NCBI GenBank assembly: GCA_027858855.1
Contig: JAQIBV010000007.1
Coordinates: forward strand, 1-64,000
From: Spirochaetota bacterium
Lineage (GTDB): Bacteria > Spirochaetota > UBA4802 > JAFGJZ01
Direction of reading: 5' to 3'
DNA: 64,000 bases
A program made the position numbers and the translations under genes. The first letter of the stretch is position 1. Every line of letters starts with the position of its first letter. This document shows, piece after piece, positions 8,473-17,539 of the stretch. The notes under the pieces were generated by a model, which saw only the letters and a program-made list of their open reading frames with translations, did no database searches and had not been told where the DNA came from.

Positions 8473-9141
8473 CTACCAGTCGTCACTCTGATCATCCTTG
8501 TATTTATCTCTGACTTTAGCTGAAATATTATCAACATAAAAGAAGTTCCAGCTTGGTAGACGTTCTCGGCTGCTTGGGTTGTAGGTCATTTTTAAAATTC
8601 CCATCTGGCGAGCCTGAGAAAGGTATTTGTCCTCTTGACGGATGCTTTTGGTCAGTTTAACAGTTAATTTGCGCCAACCAAGGAAATTAAGTTTTCCGAA
8701 TGATAGACGGTGAACCTGTTTGTCAGCGTCCTGTAGGATAAGGGAAAGCTCTCCGGAGAATTTTTTACCATACACCCACATCGATATTGATTGACAGTGC
8801 TTTTCGATGATAAGTTTTTCCGGAAAGTTTATGGTAACATAATCTCCCTGTCGTCCATATACTTTAACTCCAAGATATTTCTTTGAACCTTTTACGGGTG
8901 CTGGAAAGACATCCCTTATAGCTATAGATGCCTTCTGATCTTTGGTAACGCGAATGGAGACATCTTTATCACCGTATGCAGTTGTTTCGAAATCTTCAAG
9001 TGTTATTTCCTGGTATATCTGATCACCCAGGGCTGATGAGGTTGTGTCTGTGGTTTCTGTGGTCTCTTCCGGTGGAGTTTCCTGTGATATTAGTGATGCG
9101 GAAAAAATCAGTATTAATAGTAGAACCGCGGTTTTTTTCAT
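8473..9141 (-). CDS. flaA: FlaA-family flagellar filament outer layer (sheath) protein
   Basis: 222 aa from the ATG at 9141, which has AGGAGA 7-8 nt upstream; longer in-frame starts lack a ribosome site. A signal peptide (KKTAVLLLILIFSASLIS) is followed by a Thr/Glu-rich stretch. The body has the spirochaetal FlaA layout: a DFE strand near the start of the mature domain, YGRQGDYVTINF, GKLNFLGWRKLTVKLTKSI and a final WNFFYVDNISAKVRD. FlaA coats the FlaB core of periplasmic flagella in spirochaetes. Shorter than some paralogues but complete. This gene is the main reason for calling the organism a spirochaete. A related beta-sandwich domain of other function cannot be fully excluded. Confidence 0.75.
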   Translation of the reverse strand: MKKTAVLLLILIFSASLISQETPPEETTETTDTTSSALGDQIYQEITLEDFETTAYGDKDVSIRVTKDQKASIAIRDVFPAPVKGSKKYLGVKVYGRQGDYVTINFPEKLIIEKHCQSISMWVYGKKFSGELSLILQDADKQVHRLSFGKLNFLGWRKLTVKLTKSIRQEDKYLSQARQMGILKMTYNPSSRERLPSWNFFYVDNISAKVRDKYKDDQSDDW

Positions 9142-9666
9142 AAATAATCTCCTCTGAATAATTACAGATGCAGTAAAACTGTGACGCTGACCTGATATAA
9201 GAATGAAAGGTATTATTTTCATACTTATATCAACGTCTTATGGTAATGATACCGGAAAATCAGGTTTAATCATAAAAAATAGCGAAAAAACGGATAATCA
9301 GGCTAACCATAAGATAACATTATACAGGCAAATGTCAACCATAAACGGTAGCCGTTATTAGTTGGGAGCGCATGTTTTTAGGCTTGAAAAAAGAGCTTGT
9401 TATTAATTATTGGTAATTATTGGCTGCTGGTTTTTCTGAATGTACTTGAAGGCGGTTAAGCATAGATGCCTGCCTATTTAGTTTTATTCGATTTGTAAAA
9501 TAAGATTGTTCCCTGGGTTTTATTCCATGCAGTTGGTACATTGTAATATATTTCCATCCACTTTGATAAAGGGCGAAAACACGTAAATTGTGCAATTTTT
9601 GAACTTCTATGTTGACAGATACAGGTCTCTTTATAGCTTTAAATAAATTTTTTTTCGGAGTAATTT
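9142..9666. promoter_or_regulatory. Divergent flaA/carB intergenic region with probable carB promoter
   Basis: 525 nt without a convincing gene; a 62-codon minus-strand frame at 9407-9595 has no ribosome site or family resemblance. For carB, TTGACA (9612-9617) with TAGCTT (9634-9639) after 16 nt is the best sigma-70 candidate and leaves a leader of about 20-25 nt. No FliA-type promoter was found for flaA on the minus strand. Confidence 0.4.
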
Positions 9667-12600
9667 ATGCCAAAACGCAATGACATACATAAGATACTTA
9701 TTATTGGATCGGGTCCTATAGTAATCGGGCAGGCCTGCGAATTTGACTATTCCGGTTCTCAGGCCTGTAAGGCGCTGAAAGAGGAGGGGTATCAGGTTGT
9801 ACTTGTCAATTCGAATCCTGCAACAATCATGACTGACCCCGAGATGGCCGACAGTACCTATATAGAGCCCATTACACCAGAGTTTGTTAAAAGAATAATT
9901 GAAATTGAGAAGCCAGACTCTTTATTGCCAACCGTTGGTGGACAGACCGCGCTTAATACTGCTATGGATCTGTATCACATGGGAGTATTAGAAAAAAATG
10001 GAGTTAAACTGATAGGTGCGAATGTAGAGGCTATCGAAAAGGCTGAAGACCGCAATCTTTTTAAGCAGGCCATGATTAAGATTGGAGCTGACGTTCCTAA
10101 GTCAATGATTGCCTCTAATCTTGAAGAGGCCATGAGTGTATTAGAAGAGATTAAGCTGCCTCTCATTATTCGTTCGGCTTTCACGCTTGGCGGTAGTGGT
10201 GGAAACATAGTTTATAATAGGGAAGACTATGTCGACATGGTGCTTAATGGAATAGACGAGTCTCCTATCAGTCAGGTTATCGTTGAGGAGTCTGTTCTTG
10301 GGTGGAAAGAGTTTGAGCTTGAAGTTATGCGTGATACAGCGGATAATGTTGTAATTGTCTGTTCGATTGAAAACCTTGACCCCATGGGTGTTCACACCGG
10401 TGATTCTATCACTGTTGCCCCACAGCAGACATTGACTGACCGGGAGTATCAGAATCTGCGGGATCTCTCCTTAAAAATTATCCGTGAGATCGGTGTTGAT
10501 ACCGGCGGATCAAATATACAGTTTGCTGTGAATCCTGAAGACGGCAGAGTGATTGTTATTGAAATGAACCCGCGTGTAAGTCGATCTTCTGCTCTCGCCT
10601 CGAAAGCTACCGGATTCCCAATTGCGAAGATTGCCGCAAAGCTTGCAGTTGGTTACACTCTTGATGAGATACGTAATGATATAACGCGCGAGACTCCGGC
10701 TTCGTTTGAGCCAAGCATAGATTACGTTGTTCTGAAGATTCCCCGATTTAATTTTGAAAAATTTCCCGGTGCTGATAACCGTCTTGGACCGCAAATGAAG
10801 GCTGTTGGTGAAGCAATGGCTATTGGTCGTACTTTTAAAGAGTCTTTGCAAAAGGCGATGCGTTCCCTTGAAACAGACCGATATGGTCTTGGAAGTGATG
10901 GAAATCAGAAGATTGAGAGCAAGTTGCGACAGTTATCTGCCGACAAATTAGCTGATACACTCGAGTACTATCTGGTTAATCCGTTGGCAGATCGTATTTT
11001 TTATGTAAAGCTGGCGCTTGAGCATGGATGGTCTCCAGAGCGCATTCACGAAATGTGTAAAATTGATCCCTGGTTTCTGTATCAGATGCAGGAGCTTGTT
11101 GAGAGCGAAAATGAGTTCAAAAAGCATGTTAAACAGAATGGTATCACAGTAGATAGTATCAGCCATATGAAAGAGCTCGGATTCTCTGACCGCCAATTGG
11201 CCTATCTGGCCGATTGTGAAGCATTGGTGACTCTTTTTGACAGCGGTGCCGAGAATCAGAAGGCCTATGCGGAAAAAATGAATTTTGCCGAGAATCAAAT
11301 ACGTGAATTCCGATTTGCTAATAACATAATTCCGGGGTATCGCCTGGTCGACACCTGTGCCGGAGAGTTCGAAGCCTATACACCTTATTACTATTCTGCC
11401 TATGACTATGATGATGAGAGCAGAAAGAGCGGTAAAAAGAGTGTAATGATTCTTGGAGGCGGGCCTAACCGTATTGGACAGGGAATTGAATTTGATTATT
11501 GCTGTTGTCATGCCTCCTATGCTTTAGAGGAGGAGGGCTATGAGTCGATTATGGTTAATTCGAATCCTGAGACGGTTTCGACTGATTATGATACCTCTGA
11601 CAAGCTCTACTTCGAGCCGTTAACTTTAGAAGATATTCTTCACATATATAAAAAGGAGCAACCTGAGGGTGTAATCGTTCAGTTTGGCGGTCAGACTCCG
11701 TTAAAACTGGCTAATCATCTGCTTGAAAATGGTGTAAATGTTTTAGGAACCTCTCCTGATTCTATAGATAGAGCCGAAGATCGTGAACGTTTCTCCGCGG
11801 TCGTTCGTAAACTTGACTTGAAACAGCCTGAAAATGGAATTGCATTTACTAAAGAGGATGCCTTTGCCATAGCTGATCGTATTGGTTATCCCGTTTTGGT
11901 GCGACCTTCGTATGTTCTCGGAGGGCGCGCGATGGCAATAATTTACGATAAAGAGAGTCTCGCGGATTATATTGAGAATGCTGTCGATCTTTCACCTGAA
12001 CATCCAGTGCTGGTTGATGATTTTCTTGAAGAGGCTATTGAGGTCGATGTCGATGCTCTCTGTGATGGAGATGATGTCTATGTTGCCGCGATAATGCGCC
12101 ATGTAGAACTTGCGGGTGTTCACTCTGGCGATAGTGCCTGTGTCATTCCTCCTGTGGGTATTGCTCCTGAAATGGTAGAGCTTATTGAAAAACAGACTTC
12201 GGCACTCGCAATTGAGTTGGGGGTGTTGGGGCTTATAAATATTCAGTTTGCTGTCAAGGGCAGCGATCTTTATGTTCTTGAGGTTAACCCCCGTGCTTCG
12301 CGAACGGTACCTTTCGTGTCGAAAGCGAAGGGAATTCCGGTAGCCAAGATTGCTCTTAAGTTAATGGTTGGTCGAAAGCTGAAGGATTTTAATCTAAGTG
12401 AACGCAAAGAGCTCGATTACGTCTGTGTGAAAGAGGCGGTGCTGCCTTTTAAAAAGTTTCCAGGTGTCGATACTATTTTAACGCCCGAGATGAAGTCCAC
12501 CGGAGAGGTTATGGGTATTGCTGCCACTTTCAACGAAGCCTATTACAAGGCCTCTCTTGCAGCTGGTGATCATTTTCCTCTTGAAGGTACAGTATTTGTC

Positions 12601-12981
12601 TCGCTTAACCGTGCAAGTAGGGATGACATTATAGACGATATCCGAAAAATTTCAGCAGCTGGTTACAGTATCGCAGCAACTTCAGGAACAGCGCGTTATT
12701 TAAAAGAGTCCGGGATTGAGTGCATTTCTGTTTCCAAGGTTGATGAGGGTCGTCCTGATATACTTGATCTGGTCAAAAACGGTGATATTGATGTAATTTT
12801 TAATACTCCGGCGGGTGTACGCTCCAAGCAGGACAGTAATTCCATTAGACAGGTGGCTGTTAGGTATAAAATTCCTATTGTAACTACAGTTCCGGCTATA
12901 AAGGCGGCCGTAGACGGCATGATGCATATGAAAAGTGATGATACAGTTAATGTCAAGCCGATACAGCAGTATCATTCGTAG
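9667..12981 (+). CDS. carB: Carbamoyl-phosphate synthase large subunit
   Basis: 1104 aa, full length. Two ATP-grasp halves are visible: the carboxyphosphate half begins [20 protein letters not shown] and holds TVGGQTALN, and the carbamoyl-phosphate half begins at about residue 593 ([20 protein letters not shown]) and holds [10 protein letters not shown]. An oligomerisation region lies between them. The MGS-like allosteric domain is at the C-terminus (about 945-1090; [17 protein letters not shown]). It makes carbamoyl phosphate from bicarbonate, ammonia supplied by CarA, and two ATP, for arginine and pyrimidines. carA is not in the window. RBS CGGAG. Confidence 0.97.
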   Translation: MPKRNDIHKILIIGSGPIVIGQACEFDYSGSQACKALKEEGYQVVLVNSNPATIMTDPEMADSTYIEPITPEFVKRIIEIEKPDSLLPTVGGQTALNTAMDLYHMGVLEKNGVKLIGANVEAIEKAEDRNLFKQAMIKIGADVPKSMIASNLEEAMSVLEEIKLPLIIRSAFTLGGSGGNIVYNREDYVDMVLNGIDESPISQVIVEESVLGWKEFELEVMRDTADNVVIVCSIENLDPMGVHTGDSITVAPQQTLTDREYQNLRDLSLKIIREIGVDTGGSNIQFAVNPEDGRVIVIEMNPRVSRSSALASKATGFPIAKIAAKLAVGYTLDEIRNDITRETPASFEPSIDYVVLKIPRFNFEKFPGADNRLGPQMKAVGEAMAIGRTFKESLQKAMRSLETDRYGLGSDGNQKIESKLRQLSADKLADTLEYYLVNPLADRIFYVKLALEHGWSPERIHEMCKIDPWFLYQMQELVESENEFKKHVKQNGITVDSISHMKELGFSDRQLAYLADCEALVTLFDSGAENQKAYAEKMNFAENQIREFRFANNIIPGYRLVDTCAGEFEAYTPYYYSAYDYDDESRKSGKKSVMILGGGPNRIGQGIEFDYCCCHASYALEEEGYESIMVNSNPETVSTDYDTSDKLYFEPLTLEDILHIYKKEQPEGVIVQFGGQTPLKLANHLLENGVNVLGTSPDSIDRAEDRERFSAVVRKLDLKQPENGIAFTKEDAFAIADRIGYPVLVRPSYVLGGRAMAIIYDKESLADYIENAVDLSPEHPVLVDDFLEEAIEVDVDALCDGDDVYVAAIMRHVELAGVHSGDSACVIPPVGIAPEMVELIEKQTSALAIELGVLGLINIQFAVKGSDLYVLEVNPRASRTVPFVSKAKGIPVAKIALKLMVGRKLKDFNLSERKELDYVCVKEAVLPFKKFPGVDTILTPEMKSTGEVMGIAATFNEAYYKASLAAGDHFPLEGTVFVSLNRASRDDIIDDIRKISAAGYSIAATSGTARYLKESGIECISVSKVDEGRPDILDLVKNGDIDVIFNTPAGVRSKQDSNSIRQVAVRYKIPIVTTVPAIKAAVDGMMHMKSDDTVNVKPIQQYHS

Positions 12982-13036
12982 TAGACATAGTATCGTCCTA
13001 TCTGTTTTTTTAGGTGTTCTGAGTATTTACTATTAT

Positions 13037-13061
13037 GAGGGTTCTCACTTTGAGAATCCTC
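13037..13061 (+). terminator. Hairpin after carB, possible terminator
   Basis: GAGGGTTCTCA (13037-13047), CTT, TGAGAATCCTC (13051-13061): 11 pairs including one G-U. Only a weak AT-rich tail follows, so it is a poor intrinsic terminator or a 3'-end stabiliser. Confidence 0.5.
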
Positions 13062-13121
13062 AAATAATTTAATGTGTAATAATAGGTTTTTTAGATTTTT
13101 CCGGTTTTTTCTCCTTTATCC

Positions 13122-13149
13122 TCAAGTTATAGGGAGATATTGTCGATAA
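13122..13149 (+). promoter_or_regulatory. Sigma-28 (FliA)-like promoter
   Basis: TCAAGTTA (13122-13129), 12 nt, GTCGATAA (13142-13149), compared with the enterobacterial FliA consensus TAAAGTTT-N11-GCCGATAA. The -35 has 6 of 8 and the -10 has 7 of 8 matches, with a spacer one base longer than ideal. It lies about 70 nt upstream of a very small gene that resembles a putative motility protein. Confidence 0.5.
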
Positions 13150-13219
13150 GTTTATATTAAGGAAGTACAGGGGCAATCGCATATGAAGTTAAAACTTGGC
13201 GTTTCCCCAGGAGGCCATT

Positions 13220-13390
13220 ATGGATATAGGTTCTATTAGCCAATCCATGCAGTCGACTATACAGCTCGGTGATATGTTAAAAGATATTACCTCTCAGCAG
13301 ACAGGATTAACCGACAAGTTGGTTGGTATGGCTGTTGAGCAGAAAGTTGGTAGTGATAAAGTTGGTAATCTTGCCGACTTTATGGCTTAA
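13220..13390 (+). CDS. Small YjfB-like putative motility protein
   Basis: 56 aa. The start ATG at 13220 has a perfect AGGAGG 5 nt upstream; an upstream in-frame start would lie before that site. The sequence (MDIGSISQSMQSTIQLGDML, then LADFMA) is all helical and fits the short YjfB-like pattern: MDI at the start, a spaced hydrophobic helix, then a second helix near the end. That family is annotated only as putative motility protein and no activity is known. The FliA-like promoter in front supports co-expression with late flagellar genes. It is monocistronic with its own terminator. Family assignment is by eye and tentative. Confidence 0.6.
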   Translation: MDIGSISQSMQSTIQLGDMLKDITSQQTGLTDKLVGMAVEQKVGSDKVGNLADFMA

Positions 13391-13416
13391 TTCTTCTGCA
13401 GAGCTTATGATGCATG

Positions 13417-13440
13417 TATGACCGCTCTTTGGCGGTCATA
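13417..13440 (+). terminator. Terminator between the small motility-like gene and hsp20
   Basis: A perfect 9-bp stem TATGACCGC (13417-13425) / GCGGTCATA (13432-13440) with a 6-nt loop, followed by CTTTATT. It sits between convergent genes and may serve both. The U-tail is short. Confidence 0.65.
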
Positions 13441-13476
13441 CTTTATTAATCATCTTATGTGATTCATGATTCGGGA

Positions 13477-13836
13477 TTACTGTTTGTAGGTAATCTCAAT
13501 CTTCTTCGGTTTTACCTCTTCACTTTTGCCAAGCTCTAAGGTTAGCACTCCGTCTTCGAGAGAGGCGGATATCTTCTGTGAGTCGATATTTCGATCAATC
13601 TTAAACGACCGTCTGTAGGCGTAGACACCTTCGTTTTCACTCTCTTTCGTATGCAGAAAGAGTTCGGGATCGGTCTTTGCTGTGATTTCCAACAGATTGT
13701 TTTCAAGTGTGACATCAAGCCCGTCTTTGGTTACGCCGGGTATGTCGGCTTGAAGAACAAAGTGTCCCTCTTCCTCGTAGATGTCGGTAGCCGGTGTAAT
13801 ATAGTTGTATTGAGTATTTTCAATGTTCTTATTCAT
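13477..13836 (-). CDS. Hsp20/alpha-crystallin small heat-shock protein (second gene)
   Basis: 119 aa. Alpha-crystallin domain: an early strand GHFVLQADIPGV, the hydrophobic LENNLLEITAKT, and the conserved ASLEDGVLTLEL towards the C-terminus. The C-terminal tail ends KPKKIEITYK, carrying the I-x-I-type anchor that docks neighbouring subunits. It is an ATP-independent holdase that binds unfolding proteins in the cytoplasm. It lies 11 nt after the first hsp20 gene, so both are transcribed from the CIRCE-controlled promoter and may form hetero-oligomers. Confidence 0.9.
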   Translation of the reverse strand: MNKNIENTQYNYITPATDIYEEEGHFVLQADIPGVTKDGLDVTLENNLLEITAKTDPELFLHTKESENEGVYAYRRSFKIDRNIDSQKISASLEDGVLTLELGKSEEVKPKKIEITYKQ

Positions 13837-13847
13837 GGCCTATCCTC

Positions 13848-14240
13848 CTATTTGATTGTTATTTTCTTTGGAAGTGCATCAGGGCTCTTCTTTAAAACAA
13901 TGCGTAATACTCCTTCTTTCAATGAAGCTGCTGCTGCATCGCCATCAACCTTGTAGGGTAGCTTAATTGTGCGGGCAAATCGGTTTGATGTGCGCTCTTT
14001 GCGGATATACCTATGCTCCTTGGTGTCATTTTTTCGATCATAACTGACTTTTAGCGTGTTGTTTTCAAGCTGTATGTCGATGTCTTCAATTTTAGCACCT
14101 GGAACCAGGTATTTTACAGTTATTTCGCCCTCTTTCTCTTCAAAATCGACATTTGATAACTCGTGAACCGTATGCCTAGGCTCAATAAACGATTCAAGAA
14201 GAGAGTTGATGTCCTGTAATACATTATAAGTAGTTAACAT
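13848..14240 (-). CDS. Hsp20/alpha-crystallin small heat-shock protein (first gene)
   Basis: 130 aa with RBS AAAGGAGG upstream of the ATG at 14240. Alpha-crystallin domain: EGEITVKYLVPGA, LENNTLKVSYDRK, FARTIKLPYKVD and ASLKEGVLRIVL. The tail LPKKITIK carries the I-x-I anchor. It diverges clearly from the second copy and so is not a recent duplicate. Expression should be repressed by HrcA through the palindrome immediately upstream; hrcA itself is not in this window. Confidence 0.9.
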   Translation of the reverse strand: MLTTYNVLQDINSLLESFIEPRHTVHELSNVDFEEKEGEITVKYLVPGAKIEDIDIQLENNTLKVSYDRKNDTKEHRYIRKERTSNRFARTIKLPYKVDGDAAAASLKEGVLRIVLKKSPDALPKKITIK

Positions 14241-14260
14241 GACCTACCTCCTTTAAAATG

Positions 14261-14309
14261 CTACTTTGTTATTAGCACTCACCTGTAACGAGTGCTAATA
14301 ACAAAGTAG
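14261..14309. promoter_or_regulatory. CIRCE operator (HrcA site) with extended 20-bp arms
   Basis: The core TTAGCACTC (14272-14280), 9 nt, GAGTGCTAA (14290-14298) is an exact CIRCE match. The dyad symmetry goes on perfectly for another 11 bp on each side, giving 20-bp arms (14261-14280 and 14290-14309). The left arm ends 20 nt before the hsp20 start codon and the right arm overlaps the predicted -10. Confidence 0.95.
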
Positions 14310-14331
14310 TGGTGAAATAGATAATCGTCAA
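14303..14331 (-). promoter_or_regulatory. Sigma-70 promoter of the hsp20 operon
   Basis: On the minus strand: TTGACG (14326-14331), 17 nt, TACTTT (14303-14308). The -10 lies inside the outer part of the CIRCE palindrome, so bound HrcA would occlude RNA polymerase. Confidence 0.6.
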
Positions 14332-14432
14332 TAATTTTTTTTAGTAAGTATATATTTTTTTGAGTTTTTTTATCTGCAGCACATATCTGTATCAGTCAAT
14401 TTTCCCTAAATATAAAGAGACTTTGGATTCTG

Positions 14433-15200
14433 TTATGCTAGTCTTTTCGGTCTAAATCGTGTAGTAATCAAACCGGCAACTCCAGCTGTAACCATAGCTG
14501 CTGCAATTAGCTGAGCCTGGGTTAGCCCTGCAATAAGATCTGGATTTAGTCTGATGAATTCTATTAAAAAGCGGGTTGTTCCTGTCAGTATCAGGAATAG
14601 GGAGAAAATCCATCCTTTCGAATGGTTATCGCGGCGGAGGATGAGGAGGGTTCCAGCAATTATGAAGTAAAAAAACGACTCGAAAAGAGATGTTGGATGG
14701 ACTGTTTCGAGAGTAGGTATTATTCCGTTAGGGTAGGGTAGTGCCAGAAAAGAGGCGGAACGGATGCCATGGCATCCATCACCGGAGATATGGCAGCCAA
14801 TGCGACCGAAGGCAAAACCGGTTGCGATTGCAGGTGCGCTTAAGTCGAAGACCTCTATGACCGAATATTTATATAGGCGAATAATCAGTGCGCAACCGGC
14901 CAAAGCCAGCAGTAAACCGCCATACACAACCAGTCCGCTGCGTGAAAAAAGTATTTCAATCGGAGCCGCCGAAAATTGAGCGAAGTTTTCAAATATGTAA
15001 AAAAGTTTTGCTCCTAACAGCCCTAACAGCACGGCTGCAAGAAGAATATAAAATGCCAGATCTGGGTTTTTTTTGTCGATGACCACTTCTCGTTCTAAAA
15101 CACGAAAAGCACTATAAAATCCGATGCCCAGCATGATGCCGTATGATCCGATAACAAAAGGAGAGCCGAAAAGGGTAGTCTGAAAAATAGCAGGAAACAT
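14433..15200 (-). CDS. lgt: Prolipoprotein diacylglyceryl transferase
   Basis: 255 aa from the ATG at 15200 with GGAGAG 4 nt upstream; the in-frame TTG at 15212 overlaps that site. Polytopic inner-membrane protein of about seven segments. The Lgt signature region reads GFAFGRIGCHISGDGCHG, a variant found in several non-proteobacterial groups, and the early SYGIMLGIGF segment and late RFLIEFIR are typical. It moves diacylglycerol from phosphatidylglycerol onto the lipobox cysteine of prolipoproteins such as the GH16 lipoprotein at 61.9-63.4 kb. It is a single gene with no lsp or lnt nearby. Confidence 0.93.
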   Translation of the reverse strand: MFPAIFQTTLFGSPFVIGSYGIMLGIGFYSAFRVLEREVVIDKKNPDLAFYILLAAVLLGLLGAKLFYIFENFAQFSAAPIEILFSRSGLVVYGGLLLALAGCALIIRLYKYSVIEVFDLSAPAIATGFAFGRIGCHISGDGCHGIRSASFLALPYPNGIIPTLETVHPTSLFESFFYFIIAGTLLILRRDNHSKGWIFSLFLILTGTTRFLIEFIRLNPDLIAGLTQAQLIAAAMVTAGVAGLITTRFRPKRLA

Positions 15201-15399
15201 GGTACTCTCCAAAAAAAATATATTAACTGTTGCAGATTGAGTCTTTAAATTGAAAGTTGTAAAGCCTTTTTTGATGTCTGTTGTTGTAACTAATGTTAAT
15301 CCTTTGAGTTCTAACGATTAACCTTTGCGCAGTGTTTGTTTAAGTGCATTAAAAAAATTAGTTTGGAAAAAGTTTCAAAGAAAAATATGGAGATTTCTG

Positions 15400-16170
15400 A
15401 TGAAGTATTTTATTATAGCCCTTGTTGTGGCAGTTACTTTACCTTTTATTGTTCTTAAGGGAGATCCAATGAGAGGCCTGTACGGAGATGTTGATGAACG
15501 AAGTTATTTGTCGGGGATGTTTAATCTCACAAAGCATCCTCTTTTTGTGAATATTTCGACATTGGATATAGATACAGACGGACGGAAACACTATCTTCGA
15601 CGTTCGACTGCTGAAGCCTTAAAAAAAATGTGTGACGCCTTTCACAAAGATAACCCCGAAGTTCGTCTATATGTTACCAGTTCGACACGCAACTACTATT
15701 ATCAGAAAGCTATCTGGGATGCTAAGTTTGACGGAAAACGGAAAGTTGATGGTAAGGCTCTTAATAAAAGCGAACCAAATCACTATAAACGAGCCCTCAA
15801 GATATTGCAGTATTCGTCAATGCCTGGTACATCCCGGCACCACTGGGGGACCGATCTTGATTTTAACTCTCTTGTTAACTCCTATTATGAAAAGGGTGAC
15901 GGTCTGATTATATATAACTGGTTACGAAAGAATGCTTCCCGTTTCGGTTTTTATCAGCCCTATACTGCTGGACGCAAGGAGGGTTACAATGAGGAACGCT
16001 GGCACTGGAGCTATCTCCCCGAGTCTTTGCTGTTTTTAGACAGGTGGATGAGCTGTTTTGGTGAAGACACCTCATTTTTTGCGAAAAAGGGCAGTTTTGG
16101 CGGGGCTGAATATGCTGATACCCTGGCGTCTGTTTACGTGCTTGGTATCAATCCGGAGTGTAAGAGATAA
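15400..16170 (+). CDS. VanY-type D-Ala-D-Ala carboxypeptidase (peptidase M15B)
   Basis: 256 aa from the ATG at 15400 (GGAG 7 nt upstream). An N-terminal membrane segment (residues 2-19) anchors it to the periplasmic side. Zinc motif: SRHHWGTDLDF, with H147 and D154 as ligands; the catalytic Glu and third ligand are in ERWHWSY (E199, H202). STRNYYYQKAIWD is the usual SxxR substrate region. It trims the terminal D-Ala from peptidoglycan stem peptides. Longer than a minimal M15B domain because of a 50-residue N-terminal segment. A small unknown gene follows after 2 nt. Confidence 0.88.
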   Translation: MKYFIIALVVAVTLPFIVLKGDPMRGLYGDVDERSYLSGMFNLTKHPLFVNISTLDIDTDGRKHYLRRSTAEALKKMCDAFHKDNPEVRLYVTSSTRNYYYQKAIWDAKFDGKRKVDGKALNKSEPNHYKRALKILQYSSMPGTSRHHWGTDLDFNSLVNSYYEKGDGLIIYNWLRKNASRFGFYQPYTAGRKEGYNEERWHWSYLPESLLFLDRWMSCFGEDTSFFAKKGSFGGAEYADTLASVYVLGINPECKR

Positions 16171-16172
16171 AT

Positions 16173-16538
16173 ATGGATAAAAAAGAGCGGGCTTTCTTAA
16201 TACGAAAGGGGAATGAACTGTTTAACAATGGAGATCATACCGGTGCAGAAAAGATTTTTATGGAAACAAACTACATAGACGGAATAATTAGGATAGGTGA
16301 TTATCTTTATTACGATAAAAAGCTTCCCCTGGCGGCCTACAAGTATTATAAGATAGCCGGTTGTAATTCCAAAATATCAGAGATATTTGGTCGGATGGTA
16401 TTTGCATTGAAGTGTGTTATTGAGGGTAAAAGCAGTGAGGATGTGGTGCCTAAAATACACCTTGAACCTGTTGACGTACACCCTAAGTTAAAACTGTATG
16501 CTGAAGAGATTTTGCGTGACAATGGCGAATTGCCCTGA
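16173..16538 (+). CDS. Small TPR-like protein of unknown function
   Basis: 121 aa, soluble, mostly helical. Pairs of helices such as FLIRKGNELFNNGDHTGAEK and LPLAAYKYYKIAG resemble one to two tetratricopeptide-like hairpins. No catalytic motif. It starts 2 nt after the M15B peptidase stop and is surely cotranscribed with it. It ends 2 nt before the converging gene. A scaffold or partner role beside the peptidase is inference only. Confidence 0.65.
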   Translation: MDKKERAFLIRKGNELFNNGDHTGAEKIFMETNYIDGIIRIGDYLYYDKKLPLAAYKYYKIAGCNSKISEIFGRMVFALKCVIEGKSSEDVVPKIHLEPVDVHPKLKLYAEEILRDNGELP

Positions 16539-16540
16539 CA

Positions 16541-17539
16541 TTATTGCTGAATAAAGTTCGATTCGGTCTTGATGTACTGTTCAAGAGTTGTTAGTTGGGT
16601 CAACACTTCTTTAATCTCTTTAACTGTAGTTTCAAGTGTGAATTTTGCATCGTTGAGGTTTTGTCTGGCAATAGCATTGATTTTTGAAGCCATATTCATC
16701 TCTATTTCATCAATTATTTTCTGGAAAGTGTCGGTAAAGTTATAAAGTTTTTTATAAACATGCTTCAAGTGCTGATCCATTTCATAGAGTAGAATGTAGT
16801 GATACTTCCTTTTGTCCGTTTGAAGCTGGTTAAGTATATCACGGCAGCGTGGATCAATATGTGTGATGTAAAATGAGATCGGTCGTGGATATTCGTTGAT
16901 TTCTCGATAAACAGAGATGATATCCTCAATTTTTTGAAAACCGTCAATTTCAAGTGAGCGGTGGGTGTCTTCAAGCCAGTTAGATATTTCGCGATCCTCA
17001 TGTGTTATCATTTTAGAGTTATGTATGTTGTTGATAATACCGTTAAAACGGTCTTTATGAGTGCTGATTGTTTTAAAAATGTCTTTAATGAAGTTGTCAG
17101 GATTGAACGTTTTCAGCTCGCTCTGAATTGTGTTTAACTCAACCCCGCTCGTAGAATTCTCGGTTTCCTCTTTGTTGCTATCATATTCAGACGTCTCATC
17201 ATAATTATCAATTTCAGAGAGAATCTCTTCACGCTCTGAAGTGGGGGGCTCTTCAGCTGGAGAGTCATAAGAGGGCTCTGTAATTGGTATATCACCCAGT
17301 TCAGCCTCCTCTACCATCTGCTGCTTTCTTTTTTCACGAATACGGTGATGAATCATTTGTGCACGATCATTTGAGGTTCTTAGAATACGGATCACCTCGA
17401 CCTTGCGTTTGCTTCGGTTAAACCTTAATCCGTACATGGTACCATTACTGTCCATATAGCGTTTGTTCAGATCATAAACAGAGGCCTTGGTCGTGTCAAT
17501 CTCATCAATATTGTCGATATGGATAAAGTCGGTTCTCAT
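16541..17539 (-). CDS. Unknown coiled-coil protein downstream of a PilZ gene
   Basis: 332 aa; the start ATG overlaps the PilZ gene stop (TGATG), so translation is coupled. N-terminal about 80 residues form a small basic alpha/beta region (MYGLRFNRSKRKVEVIRILR). An acidic low-complexity segment follows (about 80-125, rich in Glu/Asp/Ser). The C-terminal 200 residues are predicted helical and coiled-coil-like, ending with TLETTVKEIKEVLTQLTTLE. No signal peptide or membrane segment. No family recognised. The coupling suggests it acts with the PilZ protein in c-di-GMP signalling, which is inference. Confidence 0.6.
   Translation of the reverse strand: MRTDFIHIDNIDEIDTTKASVYDLNKRYMDSNGTMYGLRFNRSKRKVEVIRILRTSNDRAQMIHHRIREKRKQQMVEEAELGDIPITEPSYDSPAEEPPTSEREEILSEIDNYDETSEYDSNKEETENSTSGVELNTIQSELKTFNPDNFIKDIFKTISTHKDRFNGIINNIHNSKMITHEDREISNWLEDTHRSLEIDGFQKIEDIISVYREINEYPRPISFYITHIDPRCRDILNQLQTDKRKYHYILLYEMDQHLKHVYKKLYNFTDTFQKIIDEIEMNMASKINAIARQNLNDAKFTLETTVKEIKEVLTQLTTLEQYIKTESNFIQQ

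Noticed and set aside
9407-9595. 62-codon minus-strand frame upstream of carB
   Set aside because: No ribosome site or family pattern; could only be kept with evidence of conservation.
10948-11511. 187-codon frame on the minus strand inside carB
   Set aside because: Fully within the conserved carB coding sequence, no ribosome site, and no family resemblance.
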